From Deinococcus sp. AB2017081 (lineage in GTDB: Bacteria > Deinococcota > Deinococci > Deinococcales > Deinococcaceae), in NCBI RefSeq assembly GCF_034440735.1, contig NZ_CP140098.1:3639501-3703500 (forward strand): a DNA stretch of 64,000 bases, in the 5' to 3' direction. Below the pieces are notes generated by a model that ran no database searches, was not told the DNA's origin, and worked only from the letters and a program-made list of their open reading frames with translations. A program made the position numbers and the translations under genes. Of this stretch, positions 42,067 to 51,711 are shown piece after piece (position 1 is the stretch's first letter; the number at the start of each line of letters is the position of its first letter).

Positions 42067-42378
42067 CTACAGGGGACGGACGTACAGCACGCCGTCCTCT
42101 GTTTCCGTGGCGTAGATCCGCACGGCCTTCACGGCGGGCAGCGTCTTCGCCCTGCCGGTCGCGAGCTCGAACTTCGCGCCGTGCTTCTCGCAGGTGATCC
42201 GGCCCATGGACACGTCGCCGCCCAGCAGCGGGAAGTCCTTGTGGGTGCAGTTGTTGCGCAGGGCGTAGAACTGCCCCTCGAACTTCACGACGAGCACGCC
42301 CACGCCGTCCACGTCCACCGTGCCCTGCCAGCCCTCGGGCATGGCGTCCGTGCGTCCCACCTCGACCCGCTCGCTCAT
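42067..42378 (-). CDS. Rieske [2Fe-2S] ferredoxin-like protein
   Basis: This 103-aa single-domain protein has both Rieske motifs, CTHKDFPL (C-x-H, near residue 44) and [10 protein letters not shown] (C-x2-H, near residue 63). These bind the [2Fe-2S] cluster through two Cys and two His. Its size suits a ferredoxin component of a dioxygenase or a NirD-like subunit; no oxygenase or nitrite reductase gene adjoins. A TACACT box lies 8 nt before the ATG. Confidence 0.92.
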   Translation of the reverse strand: MSERVEVGRTDAMPEGWQGTVDVDGVGVLVVKFEGQFYALRNNCTHKDFPLLGGDVSMGRITCEKHGAKFELATGRAKTLPAVKAVRIYATETEDGVLYVRPL

Positions 42379-42418
42379 CGCCGGCGAGTGTAGCGCCCCG
42401 GCCGGGGCGGGTGGCCGC

Positions 42419-43270
42419 CTACACGCCGCAGCCGGTCTCCAGGCGCAGCTTCAGGCCGCCGGCGGGCGTCCACTCGCGCGCGGCGAAGGCCTCGCCCTCG
42501 TAGTACGTGCCGGAGGTGAGCACCTCCATGCGGCCGTCGCCGTTCAGGTCGGCCACGCCCGCGAGGCGGAAGAGGCTGGCGAGCGGCATGGGCTCCGTGC
42601 TGCCGGGATCCCAGGGGGTGGCGGGGGCGACGTGCTCGCCCAGCACGGTGGTGACCGCCCGCCCGCCGGCCACGTGGCGCAGCAGCAGGAGGCTGTAGTC
42701 GCCGGGCTGCCCAGTGGGCGGGGGGAAGTTCCCGCTGCGCTCACGGTAGCGGCCCGCCTCGACGATGACCTCCTGGGTGCCGTCGCCGTCGAGGTCGGTG
42801 CGGATCACGGCAGTCAGGGTCACGACGGGCGCGCGCACGCCGCGCCGGACGAGTTCCTGCCGCACGACCTCGCGGTACACGGCGCTCGTGAGGGGCAGGG
42901 CCGTGACCGGGCGGGGCCGCTGGGGGATGCCCGTGTACACCTCGAAGGTGCGGGCGTCGCGCGGGGCGGCCAGCCGGGCCTGGAAGGTCTCGCCGCACGG
43001 GTCGCCCATGGACGCCGGGGCCTTCAGAGCCACGCGGGCGGCCGGCCCGGCCAGGGTGCCGCGGAGGTACGTGGCGGCCCCCAGCTCGCGGGCCAGCGCG
43101 GCGTCGCCGGGCCGCCAGCGTCCGCCCTGCCACGCGCCGAGCAGGTACGGGTGGCCCTCGCCGGGAGCGCGCACCAGCACGGGATTCAGGGGGGTGGCCG
43201 CGTGTCCGGGCACGCCCAGCGAGCACGCCAGGGCCAGCGCGGCGGCGCGGCGCAGGAGCGGGGAAGCCAT
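42419..43270 (-). CDS. Secreted protein with FG-GAP/EF-hand-like calcium loops
   Basis: This 283-aa protein has a signal peptide (about 1-24, [20 protein letters not shown]). The C-terminal half carries two DxDGDG-type loops, [17 protein letters not shown] near residue 172 and [15 protein letters not shown] near residue 243, as in FG-GAP/VCBS or dockerin-like calcium sites. The N-terminal half is unassigned. Two cysteines (near residues 92 and 281) might form a disulfide. A TACCCT box precedes the start by 5 nt, supporting ATG 43270. The function is unknown. Confidence 0.75.
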   Translation of the reverse strand: MASPLLRRAAALALACSLGVPGHAATPLNPVLVRAPGEGHPYLLGAWQGGRWRPGDAALARELGAATYLRGTLAGPAARVALKAPASMGDPCGETFQARLAAPRDARTFEVYTGIPQRPRPVTALPLTSAVYREVVRQELVRRGVRAPVVTLTAVIRTDLDGDGTQEVIVEAGRYRERSGNFPPPTGQPGDYSLLLLRHVAGGRAVTTVLGEHVAPATPWDPGSTEPMPLASLFRLAGVADLNGDGRMEVLTSGTYYEGEAFAAREWTPAGGLKLRLETGCGV

Positions 43271-43286
43271 GCGCCAGGGTAGGCGC

Positions 43287-44150
43287 TCAGGCCCGGCGCA
43301 CGGTGAGGCGGGTGCCCCATGGATCACGGACGCTCACGTGATCCGTGGCGTCCTGCACGTCGTCGCGGCCGCGCAGGTGGGCGCGCAGGGCGTCCAGATC
43401 GGGGGTCAGGAACGTCACGCCGCCCAGGCCCGCGGCGGGCGCGGCGGGCCGTCCCTGTCCGGCCGAGTGCCACTCGTTCAGCCCGACGTGGTGGTGGTAC
43501 CCGCCCCACGACAGGAACGCGGCGCTGCCCAGGTCGGCCACGACGTCCAGGCCCAGGGTGTCCGCGTACCAGCGGGCGGCCTGCGCAGCGTTCCCGACCT
43601 TCAGGTGGATGTGCCCGACGGTGGTGCCGGCCGGGGCCCCGGCGTAGGGGGGTGCGTCGCCCAGGTGACCCAGGTCGAGCCCGGCGGCGGCCAGCACGGC
43701 GGCGGCGTCGACGGCCAGGGTCGCCATCTGGATCTGGCCGTCCACCCACGTCCACGTGTCGCGCGGGCGGTCGGCGTAGACCTCGATGCCGTTGCCCTCG
43801 GGGTCGTTCAGGTAGAAGGCCTCGCTGACGAGGTGGTCGCCGCTGCCGATCCGCAGGCCCGAGCGGGCGGCGTGCGCGAGCCACTGCCCCAGGTCGGCGC
43901 GGGTGGGGAGCAGGAACGCGGTGTGGTACAGGCCGGGCCGGGTGACGGGCGCGGCGGGCAGGTCCGGGGCAGCTCGTAGGTGCAGCAGCGGGGTGCCGTG
44001 CGCGGCCAGCGTGACCTCCTGCGCCGACGCGGCCGTGGGGGTCAGGCCCAGGAGCTGCGTGTAGAACGCGCTCAGGCGGGGCAGATCGCGGGCGAGCAGC
44101 GTGACCGGGCCGACGTGGGTGGTGGCGGGCAAGGCAGCGGGCGTGGTCAT
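43287..44150 (-). CDS. VOC-superfamily ring-cleavage dioxygenase-like protein (CatE type)
   Basis: This 287-aa protein is made of two vicinal-oxygen-chelate modules. Metal ligands are visible in the [18 protein letters not shown] / [12 protein letters not shown] and [10 protein letters not shown] parts of the first module, and GHIHLKVGN and [10 protein letters not shown] in the second. The pattern is that of extradiol catechol 2,3-dioxygenases of the CatE group, which cleave aromatic rings with Fe(II); the substrate is unknown. A paralogue lies at 48468-49400. A 7-bp direct repeat (TAGAAAG, 44175 and 44192) precedes the gene. Confidence 0.85.
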   Translation of the reverse strand: MTTPAALPATTHVGPVTLLARDLPRLSAFYTQLLGLTPTAASAQEVTLAAHGTPLLHLRAAPDLPAAPVTRPGLYHTAFLLPTRADLGQWLAHAARSGLRIGSGDHLVSEAFYLNDPEGNGIEVYADRPRDTWTWVDGQIQMATLAVDAAAVLAAAGLDLGHLGDAPPYAGAPAGTTVGHIHLKVGNAAQAARWYADTLGLDVVADLGSAAFLSWGGYHHHVGLNEWHSAGQGRPAAPAAGLGGVTFLTPDLDALRAHLRGRDDVQDATDHVSVRDPWGTRLTVRRA

Positions 44151-44174
44151 GCCTCCACTGTCCACCCGATGCTT

Positions 44175-44198
44175 TAGAAAGTCAAGCGGTGTAGAAAG
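44175..44198 (-). promoter_or_regulatory. Direct-repeat element upstream of the CatE-like gene
   Basis: TAGAAAG occurs at 44175-44181 and 44192-44198, a 17-bp period. On the minus strand this reads CTTTCTA twice, with TTGACT between. The spacing of about 1.6 helical turns suits a regulator bound to one DNA face, but no regulator gene is adjacent. Confidence 0.35.
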
Positions 44199-45071
44199 CT
44201 AGCCGCGGGTCAGGGCGTGGTCGAGCGCCGCCCGCACGCGCCCCAGGTACGACGCCCCGAACATGTTCAGGTGCGCCAGCAGCGGGTACAGGTTCCACAG
44301 CGCCGTGCGCTCCCGCCACCCCGGCGTCAGCGGGTAGGCCTCGTGGTACGCCGCCAGGGCGTGCTCCGGCATCGTCCCGAACAGGTGCAGCAGGGCAAGA
44401 TCCACCTCGCGGTGGCTGTACGCCGCCGCCGGGTCGATCAGCGCCGGGCCGCGCGCCGTGGACAGCACGTTCCCGTGCCACAGGTCGCCGTGCACGGGGG
44501 CCGGCGGCTCCGGGGGAATCAGGGCGGGCAGCCGCCCCCGCAGCGCCTCGAAGCGCGCGTGGTCGGCGGGAGTCAGGTGCGCGGCGGCGAGCGCCACCTG
44601 CGGGGCCAGCCGCTCGTGCCAGATGAAGTCGGCTGCGCTGGGCTGCGCGCCGTTCGCCTGCGCCAGCCGCCCGAAGTAGTTCGGCGCGGTGCCGCCGAAG
44701 CCCGGCGCGGGCGCGCGGTGCAGCGCCGCCAGCCCCCGCCCGAGCGCCTCCTGGGCGGCGGGCGTGTCGGGGGCGGCGGGCAGGAATTCCAGCAGCACGT
44801 ACGCCCACCCGCCCGGCGCGTCGCCGTGCGAGATGACGGTAGGCACGGCGAGCGGCGTGGCCGCGCGCAGGAGTTCCAGCCCCGCGGCCTCGGCGGCGAA
44901 CAGGCCCGGCAGGCCGCGCCGGGACGCCTTGAGCACCACCGGCCCGCGGGCCGTGTCCAGCCGGAACACGTCGTTGATGTCGCCGCCCGCGAGTCGCGTG
45001 GCGGCAGTCACGGACGTGCCGAGCACCAGCTCCAGCTGGGGGCGCAGGGCGGCGGGCAGCGCGGTGGGCAT
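44199..45071 (-). CDS. Fructosamine-3-kinase family protein
   Basis: The 290-aa protein has a kinase-like fold with N-lobe RLAGGDINDVFRL and the Lys of VVLKASRRG. The catalytic loop is VHGDLWHGNVLS (His-Gly-Asp-Leu-Trp, near residue 192) and the metal-binding segment is LIDPAAAYSHREVDLALLHLFG. Family members phosphorylate ketoamines on glycated proteins or small molecules to destabilise them, a repair function. The start at 45071 is chosen because the upstream extension is Trp/Pro-rich and not family-like. It is divergent from the palindrome-controlled membrane gene. Confidence 0.9.
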   Translation of the reverse strand: MPTALPAALRPQLELVLGTSVTAATRLAGGDINDVFRLDTARGPVVLKASRRGLPGLFAAEAAGLELLRAATPLAVPTVISHGDAPGGWAYVLLEFLPAAPDTPAAQEALGRGLAALHRAPAPGFGGTAPNYFGRLAQANGAQPSAADFIWHERLAPQVALAAAHLTPADHARFEALRGRLPALIPPEPPAPVHGDLWHGNVLSTARGPALIDPAAAYSHREVDLALLHLFGTMPEHALAAYHEAYPLTPGWRERTALWNLYPLLAHLNMFGASYLGRVRAALDHALTRG

Positions 45072-45138
45072 GCCGCATGGTGGCAGATCGCGCGGCGGCT
45101 GCACCCAAAGGCGGATGTCCACGACCGTCTGCAGGGTG

Positions 45139-45156
45139 TGTACTCAGGTGAGTACA
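45139..45156. promoter_or_regulatory. 18-bp palindromic operator candidate
   Basis: TGTACTCA-GG-TGAGTACA is a perfect inverted repeat with 8-bp arms, centred 39 nt before the ATG of the 487-aa membrane protein. Such GTACT/AGTAC palindromes are typical of GntR/YtrA- or PadR-type repressors; no such gene is present in the window. Confidence 0.65.
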
Positions 45157-45185
45157 TCACTGCTCTCAGTATCCGGAGGTTCCGT

Positions 45186-46649
45186 ATGGTTCAGGTGGCC
45201 CTCGACGTCCTCCAGCACGCCCTGAACGCCCTGCTCTGGCTGGCGCTGCCCGCCGCCGGGGTGGCGCTGCTGGGCGCGATCATCCTGGGGCTGCTGCACC
45301 GGCTTGATCCGGGCGGCCGCCGGGCGCGGCAGCGCTGGCTGACGCGCCGCGCGCCCCACGTGGCCGGGTGGGCCCTGGTGCTGCTCGCGCTGGGAGCCGC
45401 CAGCGTGCTGCTGCACGTGTCGCGGCGGGCGACCGATCTGCGCGTGGGAACCCAGCTGTCGGCCCGCTACGCGAACGCCGCCGATCCGGACGGCGGGCAG
45501 ACCGTGCAGGGTGCGCCGCGCGCCAGCGTGCTGGGCAGCCACACCTACACCCGGTCGCTGACGCTGCCCGCCGACGTGGACACCCGGATCCGCGTGCCGG
45601 GCGGCTGGGAGGCGCTGCTGCCCTACCTGGGCCAGCCGGACGGCGCCTCGGTGCGCGACCTGCGCGAGGGCTTCACGCGGGTCGGCCCCCGGCTGGTGTA
45701 CTCGCGAGCCGTGACGCTGACGACCGAGGAGCCGGTTCCGCTCGACTCGTCGGCGGTGCGTGCCGACCTGAAGTTCACCGAACCGGCGGGCGGGCGCGGC
45801 CTGTACTACGCGGCGGCCTTCAGCGCCGACTACGCCTTCACCAACCCGGCGGCCCTCCCCGCCACCATGCGCTTCACGTTTCCGCTTCCGACCGGCAGCG
45901 GCACCCTGAGCGACTTCCGGCTGACCGTGAACGGGCAGGTGCTGCGCCCCGCCGATCCTGACCGCGGCACGGTGTGGGAGGGCGTGGTGCCGGCCGGCGG
46001 CGTGATCCGCGTGACCGTCACGTACCGCAACCAGGGCGCCCGGAGCTGGCGCTACGAGCTGGGGCAGCGGCGCGAGCCCATCCGCGACTTCCGCCTGGAC
46101 GTCAGCACGAACCGGCCCGCGAAGTTCCAGCGCGCCACGCTGTTCCCGACGCGGCAGACGCGCCCGGCGCTGGGCACCACCACCCACCTGGAATGGAACC
46201 TGCGGGACGTCATCACCGCGCAGGACATCGCCCTGGTGTTCGCACAGGGCAGCATGCGCGAGACGCTGACCAAGATCGGTGTGCTGCACCCGCTGGCACT
46301 GGTGCTGGCCGCGCTGCTGTGCGTGGCGTGGGCGACCACGCGCCGCCGGCCGCTGCCGCCCGTGCCACTGGCCGCCGCCGTGCTGGGCCTGGGGCTGGGC
46401 TTCACGCTGGCCGGCGTGCTGACCGCGTACATGCCGGTGGACGCCGCGCAGGGGCTGGGCACACTCACCGGTCTCGTCCTGGGCCGGCACCTGCTGGGCC
46501 GCGCCTTCACGTGGCCGCTCGCGCTGGCGAGCGCCGCGCCGCTGGTCTTCCTGAGCGGTGGGCACGCGGGCCTGCTCCTGACCGTGCTGGCCGCCGTGCT
46601 GCTGCTCGTGCTGCGGCCGGCGCGTTCCCGGAGGGGCGCTGGCCGGTGA
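45186..46649 (+). CDS. Polytopic membrane protein with large extracytoplasmic domain, unknown
   Basis: This 487-aa protein has two N-terminal membrane helices (about 10-37 and 58-78). An extracytoplasmic, beta-rich domain follows (about 80-365, with segments such as SLTLPADVDTRIRV, MRFTFPLPTGSGTLSDFRL and GGVIRVTVTYRNQG). Four to five C-terminal helices (about 372-478) and a basic tail end it. I do not recognise a family; the layout is reminiscent of CreD-like inner-membrane proteins, with low confidence. A GGAGG Shine-Dalgarno precedes ATG 45186. A perfect palindrome upstream implies tight regulation. The next gene, in the same direction, encodes a Sel1-repeat protein. Confidence 0.75.
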   Translation: MVQVALDVLQHALNALLWLALPAAGVALLGAIILGLLHRLDPGGRRARQRWLTRRAPHVAGWALVLLALGAASVLLHVSRRATDLRVGTQLSARYANAADPDGGQTVQGAPRASVLGSHTYTRSLTLPADVDTRIRVPGGWEALLPYLGQPDGASVRDLREGFTRVGPRLVYSRAVTLTTEEPVPLDSSAVRADLKFTEPAGGRGLYYAAAFSADYAFTNPAALPATMRFTFPLPTGSGTLSDFRLTVNGQVLRPADPDRGTVWEGVVPAGGVIRVTVTYRNQGARSWRYELGQRREPIRDFRLDVSTNRPAKFQRATLFPTRQTRPALGTTTHLEWNLRDVITAQDIALVFAQGSMRETLTKIGVLHPLALVLAALLCVAWATTRRRPLPPVPLAAAVLGLGLGFTLAGVLTAYMPVDAAQGLGTLTGLVLGRHLLGRAFTWPLALASAAPLVFLSGGHAGLLLTVLAAVLLLVLRPARSRRGAGR

Positions 46650-46760
46650 CCACAGCCATTCCACACCCGTCCGTGTGTCACAGCTGACCGCCGGCACATG
46701 TGACAATGTGCTGGACATCACCATGGCATCGGCGTCACCGCTCCCCCGAGGTCTCCTCAC

Positions 46761-48320
46761 GTGTCCGTACAATCCGCCACCCTGACCGTGAGCACAGCCG
46801 TCCTGTTCCTGGCCGGCCAGACGCACTCGACTGTCAATCCGGCGGTCGAGCTGTTCCGGCAGGGCCGCCATCCCCAGGCGCTGGCCGCCTTCCAGGCCCA
46901 GGCCCGGCAGGGGGACATCCAGGCGTGGGGGTACGTGGGCCGCATGTACGCGGCCGGCCTGGGCGTGCCGGCCGATCCCGCCCGCGCCGTCCACGCCTAC
47001 CGGCAGGCGGCTGATGGCGGGAACGCGGCGGCGATGGCCTCTCTCGCCGGAGCCTACGCCCAGGGCCGGGGCGTGCCGGTCAGCGACCGCGAGGCCGCGC
47101 ACTGGTACCAGCAGGCCGCGCAGGCCGGACATGTCCTGTCCATGGCCCGTCTGGGCGACCTGTACGCGCAGGGGCGCGGGGTCAGCCAGGACGACACGCT
47201 GGCCGCCCGCTGGTACCGCAGCGCCGCCCGCGCCGGGCACGTCCACGCCATGCAGCGCCTGGGCGACCTGTATGCCGGCGGGCGCGGCGTGCCGGATGAC
47301 CCCGCCCAGGCCGTCCGCTGGTACCAGCAGGCCGCGCAGGCCGACGATCCGCTGGCCATGAACGCCCTGGGCGACCTGTACCGCACCGGCCGGGGCGTGC
47401 CGCGCAGCGACGCCCACGCCGCGCAGTGGTACCTGAAGGCCGCCCGCGCCGGCGTACCCACCGCCATGCGCAACGCCGGGTACATGCTCCGCCACGGGCG
47501 CGGCGTGCCGGTCGATACCGCGCAGGCCGCCGCGTGGTTCCGCCGGGCCGCACAGGCCGGCGACCGCTGGGTCATGAACGACGTGGGCCTGATGTACCAG
47601 CGCGGTCAGGGCCTGCCCACCGATCCCGGACAGGCCGCCGCGTGGTTCCGCCGGGCGGCGGCCCAGGGCGACGCGAACGCCATGACCTCGCTGGGCGACC
47701 TGTATGCCGACGGGCGCGGCGTGCCCCAGAGCGATCCGGACGCGCTGGCGTGGTACCTCCAGGGTGCCCAGGCCGGCGACGCCACCGCCATGAAGAACCT
47801 GGGCCTGTTCGCGGCGGCCGGACGGGGCCGTCCCCGCGACCCGGCGGTGGCCGCCGCGTGGTTCCTGAAGTCAGCCCAGCGCGGCAACGCGAACGCCATG
47901 AACCTGCTCGGTGACGCCTACGTCGTCGGGGACGGCGTGCGGCGCGACCTCCGGCAGGCCGCCGAGTGGTACGGCCGCGCCGCCGGCCACGGTCAGGTCA
48001 CCGCCATGAAGAACCTCGCGCAGGCCTACGAGTACGGGCAGGGCGTGCGCGTGAACCTGCCCCTGGCCGTGCAGTGGTACACGCGGGCGGCCGGGGGCGG
48101 CGACGTGAACGCCATGTCCAGCCTGGGCCGTCTGGCCGCGACCGGCCGGGGCGTGCCCCGCAGCGAGGCCACGGCCGCCCACTGGTTTCGCCAGGCCGCC
48201 GACGCCGGCCAGACCAGCGCCATGCTGGAACTCGCCCGCCGCCACGCGCAGGGCGTGGGGGTGCCGCGCGACGCCGCGCAGGCCCAGGCGTGGCGGGATC
48301 GCGCGGCCGGTGCGGACTGA
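46761..48320 (+). CDS. Sel1-like repeat (SLR/TPR) protein
   Basis: This 519-aa protein has a short hydrophobic N-terminus (TLTVSTAVLFLAGQTHS), probably a signal peptide or anchor. About 13 tandem Sel1 repeats of 36 residues follow, each with the pattern A-x-x-x-L-G-x-x-Y-x-x-G-x-G-V-P-x-D-x-x-x-A-x-x-W-Y/F. Sel1 solenoids scaffold protein complexes and are common in cell-envelope signalling. It starts at GTG 46761, 111 nt after the membrane-protein gene, and may be co-expressed with it. Repeats are unusually regular at protein and DNA level. Confidence 0.9.
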   Translation: MSVQSATLTVSTAVLFLAGQTHSTVNPAVELFRQGRHPQALAAFQAQARQGDIQAWGYVGRMYAAGLGVPADPARAVHAYRQAADGGNAAAMASLAGAYAQGRGVPVSDREAAHWYQQAAQAGHVLSMARLGDLYAQGRGVSQDDTLAARWYRSAARAGHVHAMQRLGDLYAGGRGVPDDPAQAVRWYQQAAQADDPLAMNALGDLYRTGRGVPRSDAHAAQWYLKAARAGVPTAMRNAGYMLRHGRGVPVDTAQAAAWFRRAAQAGDRWVMNDVGLMYQRGQGLPTDPGQAAAWFRRAAAQGDANAMTSLGDLYADGRGVPQSDPDALAWYLQGAQAGDATAMKNLGLFAAAGRGRPRDPAVAAAWFLKSAQRGNANAMNLLGDAYVVGDGVRRDLRQAAEWYGRAAGHGQVTAMKNLAQAYEYGQGVRVNLPLAVQWYTRAAGGGDVNAMSSLGRLAATGRGVPRSEATAAHWFRQAADAGQTSAMLELARRHAQGVGVPRDAAQAQAWRDRAAGAD

Positions 48321-48467
48321 CCGGGAGTGCGGATCCCTCGTGAGGCGGGTGGCAAAGAAGCTGCAGTGCGCGGTATGGAGAAACACCGGTGCTGTTGTGC
48401 AGGTCTCGGAATGGAGCGCACTGCGGCTGACAGCAGCACACTACCCACCGTACCCAGAACCTGCAGG

Positions 48468-49400
48468 TCAGTTCCTCAGCGCGGCCAGCACGTCCTCTAC
48501 CCGTGCCGGCCCGGCCGTGATGATCACCCGGTTCCCCGACGGGTCGAGCGACTGTACTCCTCCGGGCGCATCCTGAACGTCGTACCCCGCTGTTTCCAGC
48601 CGCTGCACCGTCCGCGTCAGTTCCGCCGCGTCCGGCACCTCCAGCGTCCAGTGGTGCAGGCCACGCGAGCCGGGGGTCGGCACCGGGCCGCCCCGGCTGC
48701 GCCAGGAGTTGTTGCCGACGTGGTGGTGGTAGTCGCCCGCCGCCGCGAACACCAGATCCGGTGACTGCGCCGTGACGTTCAGACCCAGACCACCGGCCAT
48801 GAAGTCGCGTGTGGCGTCGGCGTCGGCCATCTTCAGGTGCACGTGGCCCATCCGCGTGCCAGCCGGAGCACCGTCCCAGACCTGATCCGTGTCCGGCGTG
48901 TTCAGCAGCTCGCGCAGGCGGATGTCCTCGCGCTGCGCCGCGCCGGGCGTCATGCGGCGGGCGGCGCGGTCGAAGGGCCACTGCTCCTGGGGCCAATCCT
49001 GGTAGACCTCGATGCCGTTGCCCTCGGGGTCGTGCAGGTAGAAGGCCTCGTGCGTGTAGTGATCCGATTGCCCGATCCGCAGGCCCAGGGGAAAGGCGTG
49101 GGTGAACCAGCGGGCGAGATCCTGCCGGGTGGGCAGCAGGAACGCCAGGTGGTACAGGCCGGTGGCGTCCGGGGCGGGTTCCGGCGCGTCGGGGTGCTCC
49201 AGCAGACCGAGCAGCGCCGTCCCCTCCGGCGTGCCCAGCACCACGGCGTTCCCGTCGCGGGCCAGTTCGTCCAGGCCCAGCAGGCGGCGGTAGAAGGCCG
49301 TCATCGTCTCCAGGTCGCGCACGGTCAGGGCCACGGGGCCGGGCGTGCTGTTCACATGAATTTCAGAGCTGGTGGTCACGCGATCCTCCTGGGTGGTCAT
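48468..49400 (-). CDS. VOC-superfamily ring-cleavage dioxygenase-like protein (CatE type), second copy
   Basis: This 310-aa two-module VOC protein has [15 protein letters not shown] and [10 protein letters not shown] in the first module, and [10 protein letters not shown] and [13 protein letters not shown] in the second. These provide the His/Glu metal ligands of extradiol-type dioxygenases. It is paralogous to 43287-44150, sharing the [14 protein letters not shown] and YHHHVG blocks. The ATG overlaps the stop of the upstream decarboxylase gene as ATGA, so the two are translated together. An aromatic-amine product of the decarboxylase may be linked to its substrate; this is inference. Confidence 0.85.
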   Translation of the reverse strand: MTTQEDRVTTSSEIHVNSTPGPVALTVRDLETMTAFYRRLLGLDELARDGNAVVLGTPEGTALLGLLEHPDAPEPAPDATGLYHLAFLLPTRQDLARWFTHAFPLGLRIGQSDHYTHEAFYLHDPEGNGIEVYQDWPQEQWPFDRAARRMTPGAAQREDIRLRELLNTPDTDQVWDGAPAGTRMGHVHLKMADADATRDFMAGGLGLNVTAQSPDLVFAAAGDYHHHVGNNSWRSRGGPVPTPGSRGLHHWTLEVPDAAELTRTVQRLETAGYDVQDAPGGVQSLDPSGNRVIITAGPARVEDVLAALRN

Positions 49401-50902
49401 GTCGGTGCGGCGATCCCGGTCTGTGCCATGACCTCCCGCCCGATCCGCACGACTTCCCGCGCCAGCACATCGAAATCATCCTGCACGCTGCGGTGGTTGG
49501 CAATGGCGATCCGCAGGCAGTAGCGGCCGTACAGGGTTGTGTACGACGGGACGGCGGTGCCCTGCTCGTGCAGCTGCATCAGGATTTCCCGGTTCAGCGT
49601 GTCCAGCGCCGGGCCGTCCAGATCAGCACCGGCCAGCCCGCCGGGATTGAACCTGAAGCACACGATGTCCAGCCCGACCGGGGCCATGCGTTCCAGTTGC
49701 GGGTCGGCGTCGACCAGTCCGGCGAAGTAATGCGCCTGCTCGACGTTGCGGGTGATCATGCGCCCGAAGCGGTGCAGGCCGTGCTCCTTGACGGACATCC
49801 AGACCTTCAGGGCCCGGAACTGCCGCGACAGTTGCAGGCCGTAGTCGGAAAACCACACTGCGCCGGCCGCCACGCCCCGCTGCTCGTGCGCCAGGTATTC
49901 CGGGGTCAGCGAGAAGGTGCCCCGGTGGGCGGGTTCCGACCGCACCACCACGCAGCCGGCCTCGAAGGGCATGTGCAGCCACTTGTGCAGGTCAAGCGCC
50001 ACCGAGTCCGCCCGCTCAATGCCGCGCAGCTGGGGGCGGATCACGTCCGACAGCACCGCCACCGCGCCGATCGCGCCGTCCACATGCAACCACAGCCCCT
50101 CGCGTGCACACAGGTCGGCCAGGGCCGACAGGTCGTCGATGGCCCCGGTGTTGATGGTGCCGCCGTTCCCGACGACCGCGATGGGCCGCCGCCCCCCCGC
50201 CCGGTCGGCGGCGATGGCCTGCTCCAGCGCGGCCACGTCCAGCGTGTAGTCCGCGTTCACGGGCACCTTGTGCAGCCCGACCTTCCCCAGTCCCAGCGCC
50301 TCCACGGTCTTCTGCATGCAGCTGTGGACTTCCGTGGAGGCGTAGACCACCAGCGGCTGCGGCGCAGCGTGCATGCCCAGCTCGCGCACATCGAAGCCCG
50401 CGTTCACGTTCCGTGCCACCGCCAGGGCCACGAAGTTCGCCATGGAGCCGCCGCAGACCAGCAGGCCGCTGGCCGTGGCCGGAAAGTCCAGCATCTCCTT
50501 TACCCACGAGATGACCTGCGACTCCACGACGCTCGCCACGTGGTTGCCGCCGCCCACGTTGGGGTTCATGGTCGCCGCCAGGAACTCGGCCAGGGCGCCC
50601 AGCACCGTGCCGTTGCCCATGTACCAGCCCCAGAAGCGCGGGTGGATGTTGCCCATCGGGTACGGCTGCACGTCCCGCAGGAAGTCCTCGTAGGCGGCCT
50701 CGGCTCCCTGCGGCTCCCACGGGGCCGGCGCACGGAGCCGCGCTTCCACCTCCGGCGGCACCGGCTGCCACGCGGGGCGCTCGCGCAGCGTCTCCAGGTG
50801 GCCCAGCGCGTCATCCACCATGCGGTGCGCGAGCAGGCGCATCTGCGCCCAGTCCGGCGGGTCGAGGGTCTCGAAGGGTGCCGCCTGCGGTTCGCTGGTC
50901 AT
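49397..50902 (-). CDS. PLP-dependent group II (aromatic-L-amino-acid / glutamate type) decarboxylase
   Basis: This 501-aa fold-type I enzyme has [20 protein letters not shown] near the N-terminus, the PLP-phosphate region [10 protein letters not shown] and the Asp/Ala pair in HVDGAIGA. The Schiff-base Lys is in [15 protein letters not shown] near residue 305. The group includes aromatic amino acid, histidine and tyrosine decarboxylases and some aldehyde synthases; specificity is not readable here. A GGAGG Shine-Dalgarno precedes ATG 50902. The dioxygenase follows with a 4-nt overlap, and two cupins lie just upstream on the same strand. Confidence 0.88.
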   Translation of the reverse strand: MTSEPQAAPFETLDPPDWAQMRLLAHRMVDDALGHLETLRERPAWQPVPPEVEARLRAPAPWEPQGAEAAYEDFLRDVQPYPMGNIHPRFWGWYMGNGTVLGALAEFLAATMNPNVGGGNHVASVVESQVISWVKEMLDFPATASGLLVCGGSMANFVALAVARNVNAGFDVRELGMHAAPQPLVVYASTEVHSCMQKTVEALGLGKVGLHKVPVNADYTLDVAALEQAIAADRAGGRRPIAVVGNGGTINTGAIDDLSALADLCAREGLWLHVDGAIGAVAVLSDVIRPQLRGIERADSVALDLHKWLHMPFEAGCVVVRSEPAHRGTFSLTPEYLAHEQRGVAAGAVWFSDYGLQLSRQFRALKVWMSVKEHGLHRFGRMITRNVEQAHYFAGLVDADPQLERMAPVGLDIVCFRFNPGGLAGADLDGPALDTLNREILMQLHEQGTAVPSYTTLYGRYCLRIAIANHRSVQDDFDVLAREVVRIGREVMAQTGIAAPT

Positions 50903-50987
50903 GCTCTGACCTCCGGACGAGCGGCCTGCCCTGAACCGTGGCGCGGCTCCCCCGAGCCGGTCGGTGGCCCTCCCGTCTGGGCCCAGC

Positions 50988-51320
50988 CTACGCCGTCTTG
51001 AACTCGGTCAGGATCACGTGGATGTCCTGCGTGCCCACGTTCTTCAGGGTGTGTGGCGGGATCGGCGCGGCCGGGATCGCGGTGCCGGGCACCGGCGACA
51101 CACCGTCGCGCACCGAGTCCATCATCACGGTGCCGTGCTCGTCGCAGCGCACGCACGGGCTCCAGCTGATCACGTACAACACGCCGCTCCACACGTGGGT
51201 GTGCACGGCCGTCTCCTCGCCGGGGCGGATCACGGTGTCCAGCACGCGCACGCGGTCGTCCTCGAACAGCACGATGTGGTGCTCGGGGGCGGCGGCCACG
51301 GCATCAAGACTATCGAGCAT
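50988..51320 (-). CDS. Small cupin-like protein
   Basis: This 110-aa beta-rich protein has a single-domain cupin layout: [24 protein letters not shown] provides the first motif with two His, and [16 protein letters not shown] the second with His. A CVRCDEHG segment adds a Cys-x2-Cys-x2-His group, unusual for cupins. Its start overlaps the end of the neighbouring cupin gene by 11 nt. Substrate and activity are unknown. Confidence 0.7.
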   Translation of the reverse strand: MLDSLDAVAAAPEHHIVLFEDDRVRVLDTVIRPGEETAVHTHVWSGVLYVISWSPCVRCDEHGTVMMDSVRDGVSPVPGTAIPAAPIPPHTLKNVGTQDIHVILTEFKTA

Positions 51321-51678
51321 CGGCGGCCTCCTGGCCGGCCGCGATCCAGTCCGCTCTGGGCGGCGCGAACACGTCGATGACCTGGGCGTCCTCCAGCACG
51401 GTCACCTGATGCGGGAGGTGGCCCGGAATGACGATGGTGTCGCCCGCACCCGCCTCCACGACCTCCGGGGCCGCGGTTCCACCGAACTCGAAGCGTGCCC
51501 GGCCCGACAGCAGGATGCTGATCTGCTCGTTCGCGTGCTCGTGCCACGGCACCACGGCCCCGGCCCGCAGTTCGATCTGCGCGACCATCGCCTGCTCGCC
51601 GTGCACGAACCGCCGCGTCACCCCTGGCATCATCGCCTCGGCCTGCACGTCATGCCACGCCCGTTTCACTGCTGTCAT
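51310..51678 (-). CDS. Cupin-domain protein
   Basis: This 122-aa single cupin has motif 1 VPWHEHANEQISILLSGRA (Gly-x5-His-x-His-x3,4-Glu type, with Glu and two His as metal ligands) and motif 2 PGHLPHQVTVL. Such proteins bind a metal and act as small dioxygenases, isomerases or sensors. ATG 51678 is preceded by AGGAGG. It overlaps the smaller cupin downstream and follows a GNAT gene. The three may form one unit with the decarboxylase. Confidence 0.85.
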   Translation of the reverse strand: MTAVKRAWHDVQAEAMMPGVTRRFVHGEQAMVAQIELRAGAVVPWHEHANEQISILLSGRARFEFGGTAAPEVVEAGAGDTIVIPGHLPHQVTVLEDAQVIDVFAPPRADWIAAGQEAADAR

Positions 51679-51711
51679 GGTGTCCTCCTGTCGCCGCTCC
51701 ATGATGCCCCG

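Noticed and set aside
44217..45185. N-terminal extension of the 487-aa membrane protein
   Set aside because: It runs antisense through the fructosamine kinase gene. The Shine-Dalgarno and palindrome position fix the start at 45186.
46929..48300. Regular about 108-nt repeats as a DNA tandem array
   Set aside because: They are the coding sequence of Sel1 repeats, with protein-level conservation and third-position drift.
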